From Globodera rostochiensis (lineage: Eukaryota > Nematoda > Chromadorea > Rhabditida > Heteroderidae): a DNA stretch of 64,000 nt. The position numbers and the translations under genes were made by a program. Below are positions 22,401 to 35,500 of this stretch, piece by piece. Each line of letters opens with the position of its first letter. The first letter of the stretch is position 1. The stretch covers positions 361,501 to 425,500 of the forward strand of contig JAEVLN010000001.1 in the NCBI GenBank assembly GCA_018350325.1, written 5' to 3'. The notes below the pieces were generated by a model. The model saw only the letters and a list, made by a program, of their open reading frames with translations. It was not told the DNA's origin and did not search any database.

Positions 22401-25400
22401 AGTTCCATTTCTGTTGAGGAAAACCTGCTCAATAAATTCCAAAAAAGAAGGCACCAAGCCCGATACTGAAATTTCAAAGACGGACAACAGACGCTCGTCT
22501 ATGAGAATGTCTCTGATTTTGGCGAGAATTGTACGCACCTAAAGCAAAAAGTGCATTTATAGTTTATGCGACCTTATCGAGTTTAGCGAAAATATTAAAT
22601 AAATACTTAAAGTTAACCTCGTTAATCTTCCTTTTCAAATCCTTCGCATTGGTTTTTGAAGAAGCTTCGGTTTCTGAGTTCACAATCTCTCTCGTCAGTT
22701 TTACCAACAAGTTGGAACACTGTTGGACCTCCAAAACCATTTCTCTGGGCTGATCCCGAGCTTTCTTCAGATATGTTTCCCAAATCTCCCGGGCTAATTC
22801 GTACACTTTCTGTTTCTGGACTTCCAATCTGAAGTATCGAAGGCGCCTTCCTCCACCCCGTGCTGCCCAACCCGTCACAAAATCGTGACCTTAAATTTTA
22901 TGAATTTACAAAAAATCAGAGAGATGTAAAGTCACCCAAAGTCGAATCAGCTGTGAAGAGCTGTTTCTGATGCCGACTTGTTTCGAAGATAAATCCCGGA
23001 AGGTCCTCTTTTACGACCATTTTTTGTTGGCTCCCTTCTCGGTTCGTCAATAATATTGTTCCAACTTCGGCCGATGCCAAATTCCAATTCCCCGACTGAA
23101 TTGAAGAAGTAGCGGAGCGTGGAACGGAAAGAATCGATTTAGTCTGCGAGCCCGCAGGCACTGCTGCTCGGGCTTTATGCAACTTTTCGACGAATTCCGC
23201 ACGGTTTTCAGCATTGTCCGCCCCATATTCAGGACTTCCACTGCTATAGAGAGTGCTCAGCCTTCCATTCATCAGAAAGCGCAACCAGCCATTTGATCCG
23301 TCACTTTATAGAAAAACAAATTATTTGACGATAAATTATTCGGGACAGTCAGAGAACATTTGATTAATATTTGGAAAACCAATTCTGTAATTTTGTTAGT
23401 CTCATTTCCCAGGGTTAATTGCAAATTTACCTCAATTCCAACGCAACAGCGTCGCACCACAGAAACATAGAGTCTTTGGTGCGGATCAGCCGCCAATCCT
23501 TCCAGCGGTAGAACACCCCCTCCTCGACCGTCCACACATCATCAGAACCGTCCTTGGCGGTTCTCTGCTGTTGTTCATGTTGTCGCTGTTGCTGCTCTTC
23601 ACCTCCCGACTCAGAAACGTCCTGCACAATCTGCACGCCAAGAACATTGGCAATTGTGTTGGCCGCATCCACCAAATCAGTGTCAAATTCTGGCGAATTC
23701 ATGCCGTCGTGAGAATTTGAGGGCTGAATTTCTCCGCCATTATTTGGGGTCGTCGCGCTGTTGTGTTGGTGCAAAATCTCAATGGTCGGCGACGGCGAAG
23801 AGCTGTCAGCGTGCACAACATTTTCTTCATTCTGTAAATATTTTTGAAATTACAGTATAGGACACGAACTATTTTACAGGGGAATATGTAGGAACATTGC
23901 CCCGAGGTTCGTTTGACAGCGCAGTTGGTTCAGAGCCAAGACTTGCGGAAGGAGTCGATGATTCAGACCTTAAAGACAGAAACAGTTGTTGAACATGAAC
24001 GATGTGACGAAGACCTGTCAAGGGAGTTACCCGCCACTTTGTCCAATGGACTTTCTTTCTTGTCAGACGAGCAATCCGCCATAATATCCGAATTTGAAGT
24101 CCCTTGCATTTCAGAAACATTCAGCCCCAGGGAATTTAAACCAGCATTCATTCTAGTGGCTGCTGAAACGTTGTTAACCGCAGCATCCGCCGCTTCTTTG
24201 GCTAATTGTTCTATTTTCTCGTAAACGCCAAGTCGGATCAGCTGTTCAGCCCAAAACTCGGGCCTTTTTATCAGCAAGGATTTGATGGTCTAAATTAATA
24301 AAATCAAAAGATTAAGCTTAATTGTCTTCTTTCGACCATCAATGCTTGTTCCTTCGCATCCAAATTGTTTTCGCTGCTTTCAAAGACGACCATCAAAACG
24401 CCGACCAAAGACTCAACAAAGTCACCATTCTCTTCACCCCTTTCGTTTCCTTTTACTTCGGTAACTTCGCCAAATGCGTTTGCCGAAATGTGAAAAACGC
24501 ACTTTCGGATCAACATCAAAGTTGTACGTCGAACACCAACAGCCAATGAATTCTAAACAAAAAGTTAAAAACAGAAAATAAAAGAGAAAAAACCCGAAAT
24601 ATTGTGCAGAATAACGGCAATAATTGCTGAATGAACTTCTCGCTCAATTCGGAGTCAATTTGGTCCTTGTCTGGTGTGTTTTTCGGATCCGCTTGGCTGC
24701 GATCCACGGGAAGTTTGTGCATTAATGCGTTTGTTGATATAATGTTGATGTAAGCGCCGGGATTTTGAAGGATTTCACAAACTTGTTGATGACCCTCATC
24801 ACTCCGTTCTCGAGCTTTGTCAAGGGCAGTCCTCCCTTCTTCCTTAATTAGTTCTCAGAATTGCATATATTCACAAATATAAAACATACATCTTGGAGAT
24901 CAGCGTTTGCTCCATAACGAAGGAGGATTTTCACAATCTAAATAAATAATTACTTATTTAATTTTAAATAAAAATTTGTACAATTTTACCTCAACTCTGC
25001 CGAAACAGGCAGCGTAATGGAGTGAGGAAGAGCGTTGCCCTTTGTTCGGGTCCGCTCCTTTGTCACAAAGGTAAATAACCATGTCGGAAGTGCCAAAGGC
25101 AGCGCACCAATTGAGGAGGGTTTGACCGACATCGTCGACAAAATTTGGGTCAACCTGACAATGCCCTCACATAACAAATAATCTGCTGATTTCAACTTAC
25201 CGTCCCATTTTCGACCGCATCAATTAATGCGTCCGTGTCGCGTAACCGAATTGCGTCAATTAAATTGCGGTGGGTTTTGTCAAAAACGGGAGCGACAACT
25301 GTAAAAACATAAGTAAAAATAGAAAAATAAATGAATTGATACCCGAGTCGTTTAAAAGAACTCGACTTTTTGAAACTGCAGCTCGCCCCTCGCAAAGCAA

Positions 25401-27129
25401 AACAATTAGAAGGTCAATAAAACGCAATGAATCCTATTCATTTAAAAACTGATCAATCAGCAAATCAATCAACGGACAAAAATTACGTTAATACAACGCT
25501 CATCCTTTCCGTTGAGAACAGTCTTTAGTGCAGGAATCAGTTTTGGCGATCTAAACAAAATTTTAATTTCATTTAAAAAAAAGGGTAACAAAAAGACTCA
25601 CGAAATGATTTCTTCAGTAAGAGCGGAAGAGCTTTTGCACAGATTGACAAAAAGTGAGAACACGGTGGAAATGAACGCCGAGTTCCGTTTCGAAACGTCG
25701 CAAATTTCGCCCTTGGCCGACAATTCGAGTGGCGCATTTTCTTTAGTCATTGGAGGCGGGCCGATGAGGCCAAAGAGATGAGCCACTAATTTGCTCGGAT
25801 GGGCCAACGTCACCGGGTCCATTTGACGTCGCATAAAACGGTCGGTCATCGCGGCGAAGCAGCGCAGCGCACATTCGGCCACTCTCTCGTCGTCGTGCTC
25901 CAAAAGATCGCCGAGGTTTTTGCTGCATTCGGCCAGATTGACATCGCTCGGCTCGATTTTGCTGCACAATTTGGTGACCACAGCCATGGCAGAATGCATT
26001 GTGTCCTTATGCAAATGGTCGTTGTGTCTTTTGGGAAGTTAAAACGTTGGAATGGGAAGGGGCAAAAGTTAAGCAACTTTATTAAGTGCAACATCGCCTG
26101 CAATCCGCCTGCATCGTGCACCGAACTGGCCTCCCTCTGACAAATGTGTTCCAACAATTTTACGCATTGTTCCCCTAAAAAGACAAAAATAAAAAACCTT
26201 TTTTTTCAAAGGTCACCTAAATCTTTGCTGGTTCTGTCTGTCATCTCAGCAGTGACCAACCGATGACAAATGGCCTTTATAGCTCCCTCAACTTGCGTGA
26301 TTCGACGGGTGCACTCATTGGACACATCCAAATAGTAAGTTATGGCACGAGCCGTAACCTTTACCATTTAAATCGAGTTGTTTTGTTAAAGTTACAGGCA
26401 AAATTTTAAAAAATGCGGGAAGAATTTTGAATTTTGGTTTCCCGATTTTGGGGGGTTCTGGCCATAATTTTTCTAAAAACTTGTCAAAATTTAGCTTAAT
26501 AGTAGCTTCAATTCATCGAGATTTTTCGATGGATTTAAGAATTTCTGAATCGGTAGAGGTTGAAGCAAGTTATTGTCCCGGTCTTGATTGGTGATGAGTT
26601 GGGTGTTGATGTGATGGTTTGACTCCAATATTCGCGATTTTTCTGATCGCGCGCCAGTCCTAGTGGACAACCCGACAACAAAAACAAGTCAAAAAAAGGG
26701 GGGAAATTGACGAAGAACAATACAATAGAATAGAGACCATAACGCTGCCGAGTAAATATTTCAAAATTCCTTTTTTCGAGATACCCCCTTTTATGGTTTG
26801 GATAGCCTATCGAGTTGCGCAGCAGAGAAATTCATCTTTAGATTTAACTCACCTCTAAAATATTCTCAGGGGCTGTTTCGTCCAGAAATATTCGTCCGAG
26901 TGCTGGCAAAAATGTTCTAGGAGGGCAACTCTCAAAGCATCGGTCAATGTTGTCACTCATCAACAATGTCTAAAATTAATTTCATGAATAGAAAATCGAA
27001 ATCACTTTGTTTTGGTGGGGTAATGCACACCATGCAAAGCTGCTCCAATGCCATCAATTGTAAATCTCGCTGATCACCCACTCCCATTTGCAGCCATTCA
27101 AGAAGAGTGTCGGGATCAACTCCCTCCAT
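16434..27129 (-). CDS. hecd-1: HECT E3 ubiquitin ligase, HECTD1/HECD-1 orthologue
   Basis: Large multi-exon ligase. It starts at 27129 with [16 protein letters not shown] and ends at 16434 with [13 protein letters not shown], both near-identical to human HECTD1. In order: armadillo-like N-terminus (27.1-25.4 kb, including [14 protein letters not shown]); ankyrin repeats (25.3-24.8 kb, [15 protein letters not shown]); conserved segments [20 protein letters not shown] (23.5 kb) and [13 protein letters not shown] (23.2 kb); disordered acidic/serine-rich linkers (21.9-19 kb); [16 protein letters not shown] (19.4 kb); HECT N-lobe with [16 protein letters not shown] (18.1 kb); and C-lobe (17.3-16.4 kb). 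The catalytic cysteine lies in [14 protein letters not shown], codon 16530-16532. I could not find the SUN and MIB/HERC2 domains that human HECTD1 has between the 22-kb segment and the HECT part. Individual exon borders were not all resolved. An intron near 26.4-26.85 kb is unusually long. Confidence 0.93.
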
Positions 27130-27313
27130 TTATAGCAAAAATTAACAATTCGCTCTTAAAAACTTCAAAATAACGAAAGAAAAAATGTCTGCTCCCATTC
27201 CAATCGAAGAAAATAAAATGAATCAAAGGAGAAAAGAAAGACGCCTCTTTCATTAAACAAAGAAGCACAAAAAGTAAAAAGAATTAATTATTTCTCTTCT
27301 GAGTAAATATATG

Positions 27314-27342
27314 AAACTCTCGCGGGAAACTCTCGCGGGAAA
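27314..27342. promoter_or_regulatory. Tandem E2F-like motif upstream of hecd-1
   Basis: The 13-bp word AAACTCTCGCGGG occurs twice head to tail and is followed by AAAC, 185 bp upstream of the hecd-1 start codon. The core TCGCGGGAAA resembles E2F-type sites. The match is by eye; function is inferred only from position and duplication. Confidence 0.35.
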
Positions 27343-28925
27343 CTATCAGAAAAGTTCAAACCCAACGAGTGACGTCATTTTCCCCCCAACGAACAAAAAG
27401 CATTGGCCAATTCGAAATCGGTTTATTCTGTGACTTTCGTCTTATTAAAGGCGCGTTTTGTCAGCACTGCTGATTTCTTCTTTTCTTAGCATCATTTTCC
27501 CTTTCCCTTTCACGTGCTTTTGCTTTTTCTCTTTCTTTTTGGATGGAAGTGAATGTAGAGAAAGAAAAATTGCGTTAGAGAAGAAAGAAACGGTGGTTAA
27601 ATAGAGAAATTGAATTTGTCTGAATTTGATGGCGAGAGGCATAAAAGCGGGTGAGTGTTGTTAGGTTAAGTAAGCTGTTAGTGAATAGAATATGGTCGGG
27701 AAAACGAATCCATTAAATCTTATACAAATCGATTCCTCTCTTCGAGTTGAGTATGAATATGCCAAAAAATTTTGAGTTTTCGACAGTTGACTTTCCGACA
27801 GTCAGCGGACTTTCTCGACAATTGTTAATAATAATATTTTTTGGCACGTTAATATTTTGTAAATAATATTAAATTTAAGAATACAATTCATTTAGTATAA
27901 AACAGTATAAAATGTATACATAATAAACATGGTTTACATATTAACAAATTAAGTTTGTTGTCGACAGCGGCTCAAAAAACGAGATGTGTGCCAATAAATA
28001 GAGAGTGCGAGAGAATTAAACAAATTTCCTTTCTTTCTCTAACTTTCTCTCGTTTGGCGTTCTCTCTCACCTTTTTTAATATATATTTTGACCATCCCGC
28101 ACTTCGGATCTAAGAACTTTTCTCTACAACTACCGATCCTCTCCAAACTTTCACCATCACTAGAAAACAAAATGAGGAATAGATTTTCAGTATAATGGTT
28201 AATGAATTCGGCCCAGGATTTTTGAAAAAAATTATTTCCAAACATTTATTTTTTTTATGAATTAGATGGAAAAAAGAAAATTATTAGCCAAGCTTAGCGG
28301 AAAGAAGGGTGTTCAAATTTAGTACCATTCGAAAGCCCTTGATTCGTAGAAGCTATTTGTAAGCAAGAACTAAGCGATTGGATAGCTCTCAAGAAAGTTA
28401 GACCCACAAACAGAAACACCCGATTTTTTGGCCAATTTGGCCTTGTAACATTTTTTTAGACGAGCCCATCATTTTTTTTCCACTAGAACATATTTTATAA
28501 ATAATCAGCTTTCAAATGACACCAAATTTATCTGATTCGATTATTGAAGAGCATTATAGTCATTAGGCCAAAATCAATGTGCCAATGTGTGCCGACAGTT
28601 ATAACTTTTTCCAATTCAATCCAAATCAGATGATCAAGATATTAATCAAAGGCCCGAATGTTCTAGAATCTTTCACCAAGCAAAAGCTAAGCGATTCGGA
28701 AGGTCTGAAAGCCTTGAAAAAATAATTTGCAAATTGGCTTATGGCCTCATAACTTTTTTCAGTAGCATCAAATAGTTTAGCTTATGCTTACAAATAGGTT
28801 CTACTCATCATGAGCTTTCAATTGATACCGACTTTGTTTGGTTTGGGTGGGTATGAAGCAATTACCGAATTTGGCTCTTTCCAATTAAATGAAAATTGAT
28901 TAAATTCAGCGAAAATTATTAATTA

Positions 28926-28986
28926 CATGGAGGGGATTCGAACCCTCAACAGTTTTTTTGTTAACAAGCACACAGACCACTAGGCC
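28926..28986 (-). pseudogene. tRNA-like relic with intact A and B boxes
   Basis: On the minus strand TGGCCTAGTGG (A box) and GGTTCGAATCC (B box) stand at normal tRNA spacing, and the T stem GAGGG/CCCTC pairs. The acceptor ends do not pair and the anticodon arm (around GTTAAC with an A-run) does not fold properly. It is therefore a tRNA pseudogene or a tRNA-derived SINE head rather than a working tRNA. Confidence 0.5.
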
Positions 28987-29823
28987 AAAATTTAAATCTT
29001 TTCCGAACTAGAGCCCCAAAATTGAGCCGCTGTGTGTCGAAATCATCCACTGTCGAGATTTCTCAGGACCATAATCCCGACTCACCAAATGACAAAATTT
29101 CGAGTCGATGTCCTCGACTGCTATAAAAATCTACAGCGCCAGTCCAACAAACCAATTGCATTTTCTAACGTTTGCTCTGTTCCAAAATAAGATTTTAAGC
29201 CACGCAAATAGTGGCGCAACAGTAAATTTGCACGACGACAAAAGGTTGGCACGATAATCTTCCGTGACATTTGCTATTAAAGCTTTGCATCTCGCCTGCA
29301 CTTGCATCGCTTCCCGTCGCATCCGATTTTGCGGGTGAAGTGCTTATGAAACGTGGGCACGGAACTGATTGGTGCTGCCGTTGCAACACTTTTCTACAAG
29401 AAATGCCGGGAACTTTGTGTGGCCAAGAATTGCACTCCCCAGCATAAGGACGAGAAGATATGCTGCCTTTTTTGTTTGATTATTCACTACTCACTTTCTT
29501 TTACGCTGTATTTTTGAAATTACACCACGAGACAATATCAAAATATTATCGCGGATTTGGGGACCCATTCATTCATTGGACTAATAAACGGAGAAGAAAA
29601 ACATGTGGCCCATAAAAAGGGGGGGGGGAGGTGATAAAGCAAGAGGAGCCAGCTGCTGTGATAGGGCGAAGAGAGCAAACGTCGGCGGTTGGTTGGTTAC
29701 CCAAAGAGTTGGGCGTGTTTTCTTTTTGTTGTTTCTCTCCTCCATTTGTTTTCACATTCTTTTGATCAGCAGCAGTCCCTTCATTTTTGATCACCCACCG
29801 CTCCCCAAAAACAAAAAACAAAA

Positions 29824-31228
29824 ATGGCTTTGGAACTCGTAAGTTTTTTAGTTTTGTCGAATGCCTAAGCCCGAATTACAAATTATTCAAATTATAAAAA
29901 TGAGAGAAAGAACGAGCGGTAGGTAAAGCATTCAGCACTTACATTTAGCCGCTTCCCTACCAAAAGGACATCACCGACTTCCGTCTTCCCGGCAAAGTGC
30001 ACGCGGTTGGCCAAGTGAATGCGGGTGCAAAGCGTTTCGAAGTAAATCTTTTGTCGCAAGACGGCGAACATTTACTCCACTTCAACCCACGCTTTGACGT
30101 TCGTTATGTTCAATTCCAACGCTCCATGTGTAAGTTCCATTGCAGGAGGGCTGCTTGGTTCGAAGCAGTACCAATGAGGGTCAGTGGCAAGCCGAAGAGC
30201 GGGACGGAGGACTTCCGTTCGTGTCCGGGCAGCAATTCACAATCGATTTGTCGGTAGAGGAGGGCCGAGTTGTGGTGGGTGTACATCCGCTGTTCTGTTG
30301 TCGGTTTACCCTTTCATTACATTCAGTGCACTGTGAATGGCTCTCAGTTCTGTGAATTTGCCGCTCGGGACGACTTCTCTAAATTAGGGGCGGTGTCTGT
30401 TGCCGGGGACATTCAGCTTCATTCCCTGGAAGTGTCCACGACGGGGGGTCCCGGCGTCGTTCACGAGAGCGGCAATAAGGGGCCACGCGAAGTTGACCAA
30501 GAACAGCCGTCCATTGTCCAGCCAACACATCCTGAACCTCAACCGGTGCCGGCCGAACCAACACCTCACCAGCCTCAACCTCCTCCGGCCCAGGGACCCC
30601 AAGGGGCTCTGGTCGGTTCAAATGGACATTTATGGCCCATTAATGAATTCTTTTAGCCGGTGCCCTATCAAGCTCCGCTGCAGGCATTGCTTCAGACTAA
30701 TCGAATGCGCGTTGTCGGTGTCCCCCACCAGGGAGCTCGACGCTTCACAGTCAATTTCAAGACTCATGACGGGCAGACGCTCTTCCATTTCAACCCGCGC
30801 TTTGACGTCAGAGACAATGTCCGTAAAGGTCGAAGTTAACAATTTCAGCAGAACTGTGTGGTGCGAAATGCCAGTGTGAACAAGCAGTACTCGCCGGAAG
30901 GGGAGGAACGTGACGGGGCCGGGTGTCCGTTCAGAGTGAGCATTCTGGAAGTACCCGAATCCCCCCCCCCCCTCTTTAAGCCAGGAGTGCCATTTGCGTT
31001 GGACTTTCTCGTCCATGGAAACATCATTCGGGTTTTTTATTGTAAGGCTTGGCAAGTCCACCCATTCATTTCAGTGCTTTGTCGACGGTTTGGAATTTTG
31101 TCAATTTCAAATGCGCGGAAATCTCAACGAGGCAAGTCACTCTTCGAGAAAGGGCGTTTTAATTGCTTAAGGTGGCCATACTGGACATTCACGGGGACCT
31201 GGCACTGAATCAGGTGCTAATTGCCTGA
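29824..31228 (+). CDS. Tandem-repeat galectin with two carbohydrate-recognition domains
   Basis: Beta-galactoside-binding lectin, likely secreted by a non-classical route since no signal peptide is seen. Eight exons close at 348 residues: 29824-29838, 29949-30107, 30146-30274, 30327-30611, 30657-30818, 30849-31031, 31075-31131 and 31172-31228. Domain 1 has FRLPGKVHAVGQV, HFNPRFDV, LVRSST and GQWQAEERDG; domain 2 has RMRVVGV, HFNPRFDV, VVRNAS and EGEERDG. In domain 2 the sugar-stacking tryptophan is absent (YSPEGEER instead of W-x-x-EER), so its ligand preference may differ. The domains are joined by a Pro/Gln-rich linker of about 50 residues. Intron positions match between the two domains, consistent with internal duplication. 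The intron after 31131 starts with GC (gcaagt). Confidence 0.92.
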
Positions 31229-32574
31229 TCAAATGAAGAATGCCTCAAAATACGCGACGGTTAGAAATATGTAGCAAAATATTTATCTAACAAATTCCAA
31301 AAACTGTCCTTTAAATGCTTGCGAATGATAAAAACTTTTACGAATTAATGTACAAATGTTTGAGTGCCATCGGAGAATGCCTGCAATTGTTTTCACAGTT
31401 CACATGGAATTTGTTCCCGTCAAAGCGCCCGTGCAGTGCACAGCGAATTTCCCTTTTTTTTGTTTTGTTATTGGCCGTTTTCCGTTAGAAAAATGTTTAC
31501 GTTTTTTCAAAATAAATTCCCTGCCATCCCCCTGTGGTAGCGGCAAACGTTGGCGACGCTTGGTGAATTGATCATTCGCAAGATGGTGGACGGACTGATC
31601 ACTTCCATCAAACGGACTGATCACTTCCATCAAACGGACTGATCACTTCCATCAAACGGACTGATCACTTCCATCAAACGGACTGATCACTTCCATCAAA
31701 CGGACTGATCACTTCCATCAAACGGACTGATCACTTCCATCAAACGGACTGATCACTTCCATCAAACGGACTGATCACTTCCATCAAACGGACCGATCAC
31801 TTCCATCAAACGGACTGATCACTTCCATCAAACGGACTGATCACTTTCATCAAATGGACTGATCACTTCCATCAAACGGACTGATCACTTCCATCAAGCG
31901 GACTGATCACTTCCATCAAACGGACTGATCACTTCCATCAAGCGGACTGATCACTTCCATCAAACGGACTGATCACTTCCATCAAACGGACTGATCACTT
32001 CCATCAAACGGACTGATCACTTCCATCAAGCGGACTGATCACTTCCATCAAACGGACTGATCACTTCCATCAAACGGACTGATCACTTCCATCAAACGGA
32101 CTGATCACTTCCATCAAACGGACTGATCACTTCCATCAAATGGACTGATCACTTCCATCAAACGGACTGATCACTTCCATCAAACGGACTGATCACTTCC
32201 ATCAAAGACGCCATCCCTTTGGGGCACGGTTGGACTCGAGATGTGTTTGTTGCACGGCCTTTAGATGGAACAATTACTCATATTTTAGTCGAAAATTCGT
32301 TGTTTTAACGAGGCTAAAAAGGTAATAAATTCGAATTTTGTAAAGATCCCTCAAGGAAAGTTTTTCCCTTGTCCAAAAATGCACCCCAATCTTTTAAAGT
32401 TTTTAAGCATTAATTGATATTTAGAGAAAAAAAGTTTTTTTAATATTTCATTAAAATTATCGACTGATAATTTTACCATGTGAAAACCAGCTTTCAACCA
32501 TTATTGTTATTTTTAAATATATTTTTTCGCATTTACATAAACGAGGCTTTATGCTAGTTGAGTGGGGGGGGGCA
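31229..32574. other. Convergent intergenic region with satellite
   Basis: Between the 3' ends of galectin and the MADF gene. It contains the 22-bp array (31591-32205) and an AT-rich stretch with a fragment of the dispersed repeat ('ccaaaaatgcacccc' near 32375). No gene was seen. Confidence 0.5.
31591..32205. repeat. 22-bp minisatellite, about 28 copies
   Basis: Head-to-tail copies of a 22-bp unit containing CGGACTGATCACTTCCATCA. The unit includes the palindrome TGATCA. Nearly all copies are identical; a few carry single changes (CGGACC, CAAGCG, CAAATG). It lies between two convergent genes and is not in a transcribed intron, unlike the other arrays here. Confidence 0.95.
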
Positions 32575-35500
32575 TTAATGCGGAATGCGAGCGAATGAGT
32601 CCAAACGATAGGCATTTCTGACTCGGTTATTGGTACGTCCCCGGCCCGTCGACTCCTCCTCCGTATTGAACTTCCACCAACAAATCGCTAAATCACAAAA
32701 ATAAGCAAATGTTTTGTCCCTCCCTTTCCCCAAAACAGACATAATTCGGGCCTTCGCGTACTCCTTCAGCCGTTCGTCCCCAATTCGACCCAACTTGCGG
32801 TAGACGATCTTGCAGAATAACTCGTCTTCGTCACGGTCGTCCTGCTGCCATTTTGTGTCCGCTTTTCCTCCCCCTTCGCCCTCTCCGGCCGTCCTTTTAG
32901 GCCCTTTTGCCGCGTGAATTCGTTGCGGGTTAATTGAGGCGCATGGAAATGGACGCAGCAGAGAAGTCGTCACAATGGCCGTACCCCCGCCGCCTCCGGC
33001 GGAGGAGGACGAAGCGGACGAAGAAGAGTTTCCGGACGCGACAGTGTCAGAGGAAGAGGAAGAAGCCGCTTCTTGGCCCTGCAGTCCTTCTCTGGATGCA
33101 AATTGGCGACCGTCCGTGTTTGGCACTTCGTCGGTGGGCGGAGGTGAAAGTTTGGTGACAGCACTCATTGCCAAGTCCTGGACGAATTGGTCAATGGTCA
33201 AATTGAGATTTGCGCTTATGTTAAGGTTATAAATTGAAAAGAAAATGCATTGCACAAAATGTTGGTTTAAACTAATTGAAACCGAAAGGTCGCCCGAGGC
33301 GTTTTTTTCTTTTTACGGTTGCATCTCCGGGCCAATTCTTTTGCGTAAAAAATGCCAGCAACCAAAATGGCGGCGGTGCACGAATTGATCGGTGGCGGTT
33401 GCTGCGAAGTTCCATTGCTTGGCCGCTGGTGTTGCTCCCGCCCGCCGTACCAAAGTGCCGTCGCCCTGTCATTGGCCCCGCTGTCCGCCGTTCCGTCGCC
33501 TCTCCTCCCGCCGTTCTTTGGCCGAAAACCGGACGCTCCCCCCGCCGTGGCCATTGTTCCAACGTCGACGGTGTCACTTGAACAAAATCAAAAGCAAAAG
33601 CGAGCTATATTTTGGTGCTAATGGATCCGTTGACTCACTCTTTGTCCCTAATGAACGGCAACAAATAGAGCATTTTCTCATAATGTTGCCAGATCGGACC
33701 CTCCACACACTGGTGCTGTCGTCGCACTTCTTTCTTGAAGCGATCCCTCAACGTCTTCCAACGCGTCCTCACAAATTCCACTGAATATGCCTTTAAACAC
33801 TCATAAATGAAGGTAAATCCAGTAACGCTTTGGAAGGGTCCCCTTGGGCGACACGCATTCCCTTCCCATCCCCTTGGGCGACACGCATTCCCTTCCCATC
33901 CCCTTGGGCGACACGCATTCCCTTCCCGTCCCCTTGGGCGACACGCATTCTCTTCCCATCCCCTTGGGCGACACGCATTCCCTTCCCATCCCCTTGGGCG
34001 ACACGCATTCTCTTCCCATCCCCTTGGGCGACACGCATTCCCTTCCCGTCCCCTTGGGCGACACGCATTCTCTTCCCATCCCCTTGGGCGACACGCATTC
34101 CCTTCCCGTCCCCTTGGGCGACACGCATTCTCTTCCCATCCCCTTGGGCGACACGCATTCCCTTCCCATCCCCTTGGGCGACACGCATTCTCTTCCCATC
34201 CCCTTGGGCGACACGCATTCCCTTCCCGTCCCCTTGGGCGACACGCATTCTCTTCCCATCCCCTTGGGCGACACGCATTCCCTTCCCGTCCCCTTGGGCG
34301 ACACGCTCCTTTTGCGTCCCCTTGGGCGACACGCATTCCCTTCCCATCCCCTTGGGCGACACGCATTCCCTTCCCGTCCCCTTGGGCGACACGCTCCTTT
34401 TGCGTCCCCTTGGGCGACACGCATTCCCTTCCCATCCCCTTGGGCGACACGCATTCCCTTCCCGTCCCCTTGGGCGACACGCATTCCCTTCCCGTCCCCT
34501 TGGGCGACACGCATTCTCTTCCCATCCCCTTGGGCGACACGCATTCCCTTCCCATCCCCTTGGGCGACACGCATTCTCTTCCCATCCCCTTGGGCGACAC
34601 GCATTCCCTTCCCGTCCCCTTGGGCGACACGCATTCTCTTCCCATCCCCTTGGGCGACACGCATTCCCTTCCCGTCCCCTTGGGCGACACGCATTCTCTT
34701 CCCATCCCCTTGGGCGACACGCATTCCCTTCCCATCCTCTTGGGCGACACGCATTCCCTTCCCATCCCCTTGGGCGACACGCATTCCCTTCCCATCCCCT
34801 TGGGCGACACGCATTCCCTTCCCGTCCCCTTGGGCGACACGCATTCTCTTCCCATCCCCTTGGGCGACACGCATTCTCTTCCCATCCCCTTGGGCGACAC
34901 GCATTCCCTTCCCGTCCCCTTGGGCGACACGCATTCTCTTCCCATCCCCTTGGGCGACACGCATTCCCTTCCCGTCCCCTTGGGCGACACGCATTCTCTT
35001 CCCGTCCCCTTGGGCGACACGCTCCTTTTGCGTCCCCTTGGGCGACACGCTCCTTTTGCGTCCCCTTAGGCGACACGCATTCCCTTCCCATCCCCTTGGG
35101 CGACACAATTGTAAATTGTTGGTTTGGCCCAATTCCAACCCACCGGTTTGGTTCATTTCTGCGGCCACCTCCCCCCAGTGTCGGTTGCGAGCCTCGGTCG
35201 ATTTGTACTCGTCCCTTGTGAAGTCGAACAGTGCCGGGTGTCTGCTGACCTCCTTCAATTTGTCGCCGATTCAAATTTCTTCACCTCCCCCCCCCCCCAA
35301 CCTCAACGAGCAAAGAGTTAAAGTTCCGGGTGTCCCGAAGGTCGAATTTGCCCTGACTAAGCGTCGCCGGGGGGTAAAGTTCTTCCTCGTCGTTGCCCCG
35401 ACGATGCGATGGCCTTTTCTTCTTCGCTGTCGTCGGGTGAAGCGAATAACTCCCGAAAAGGGTCGAAATCATTGCCGGGAAAGTCGAGTCCAATTCGTTC

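Larger units (their letters stand above)
27130..29823. other. Divergent intergenic region with old repeats
   Basis: Between hecd-1 (leftward) and galectin (rightward). It holds the tandem GC-rich motif at 27314-27339, AT-rich sequence at 27.8-27.95 kb, diverged repeats at 28.3-28.9 kb (recurring 'ctaagcgatt' and 'aggccaaaat' words), and a tRNA-like relic near 28.93 kb. On the minus strand around 29.13-29.48 kb a short cysteine-bearing open frame exists but has no supported start. No confident protein gene was seen. Confidence 0.5.

Noticed and set aside
29130..29480. Short cysteine-bearing minus-strand frames
   Set aside because: No frame combines a start, signal peptide and cysteine region without unsupported splicing.
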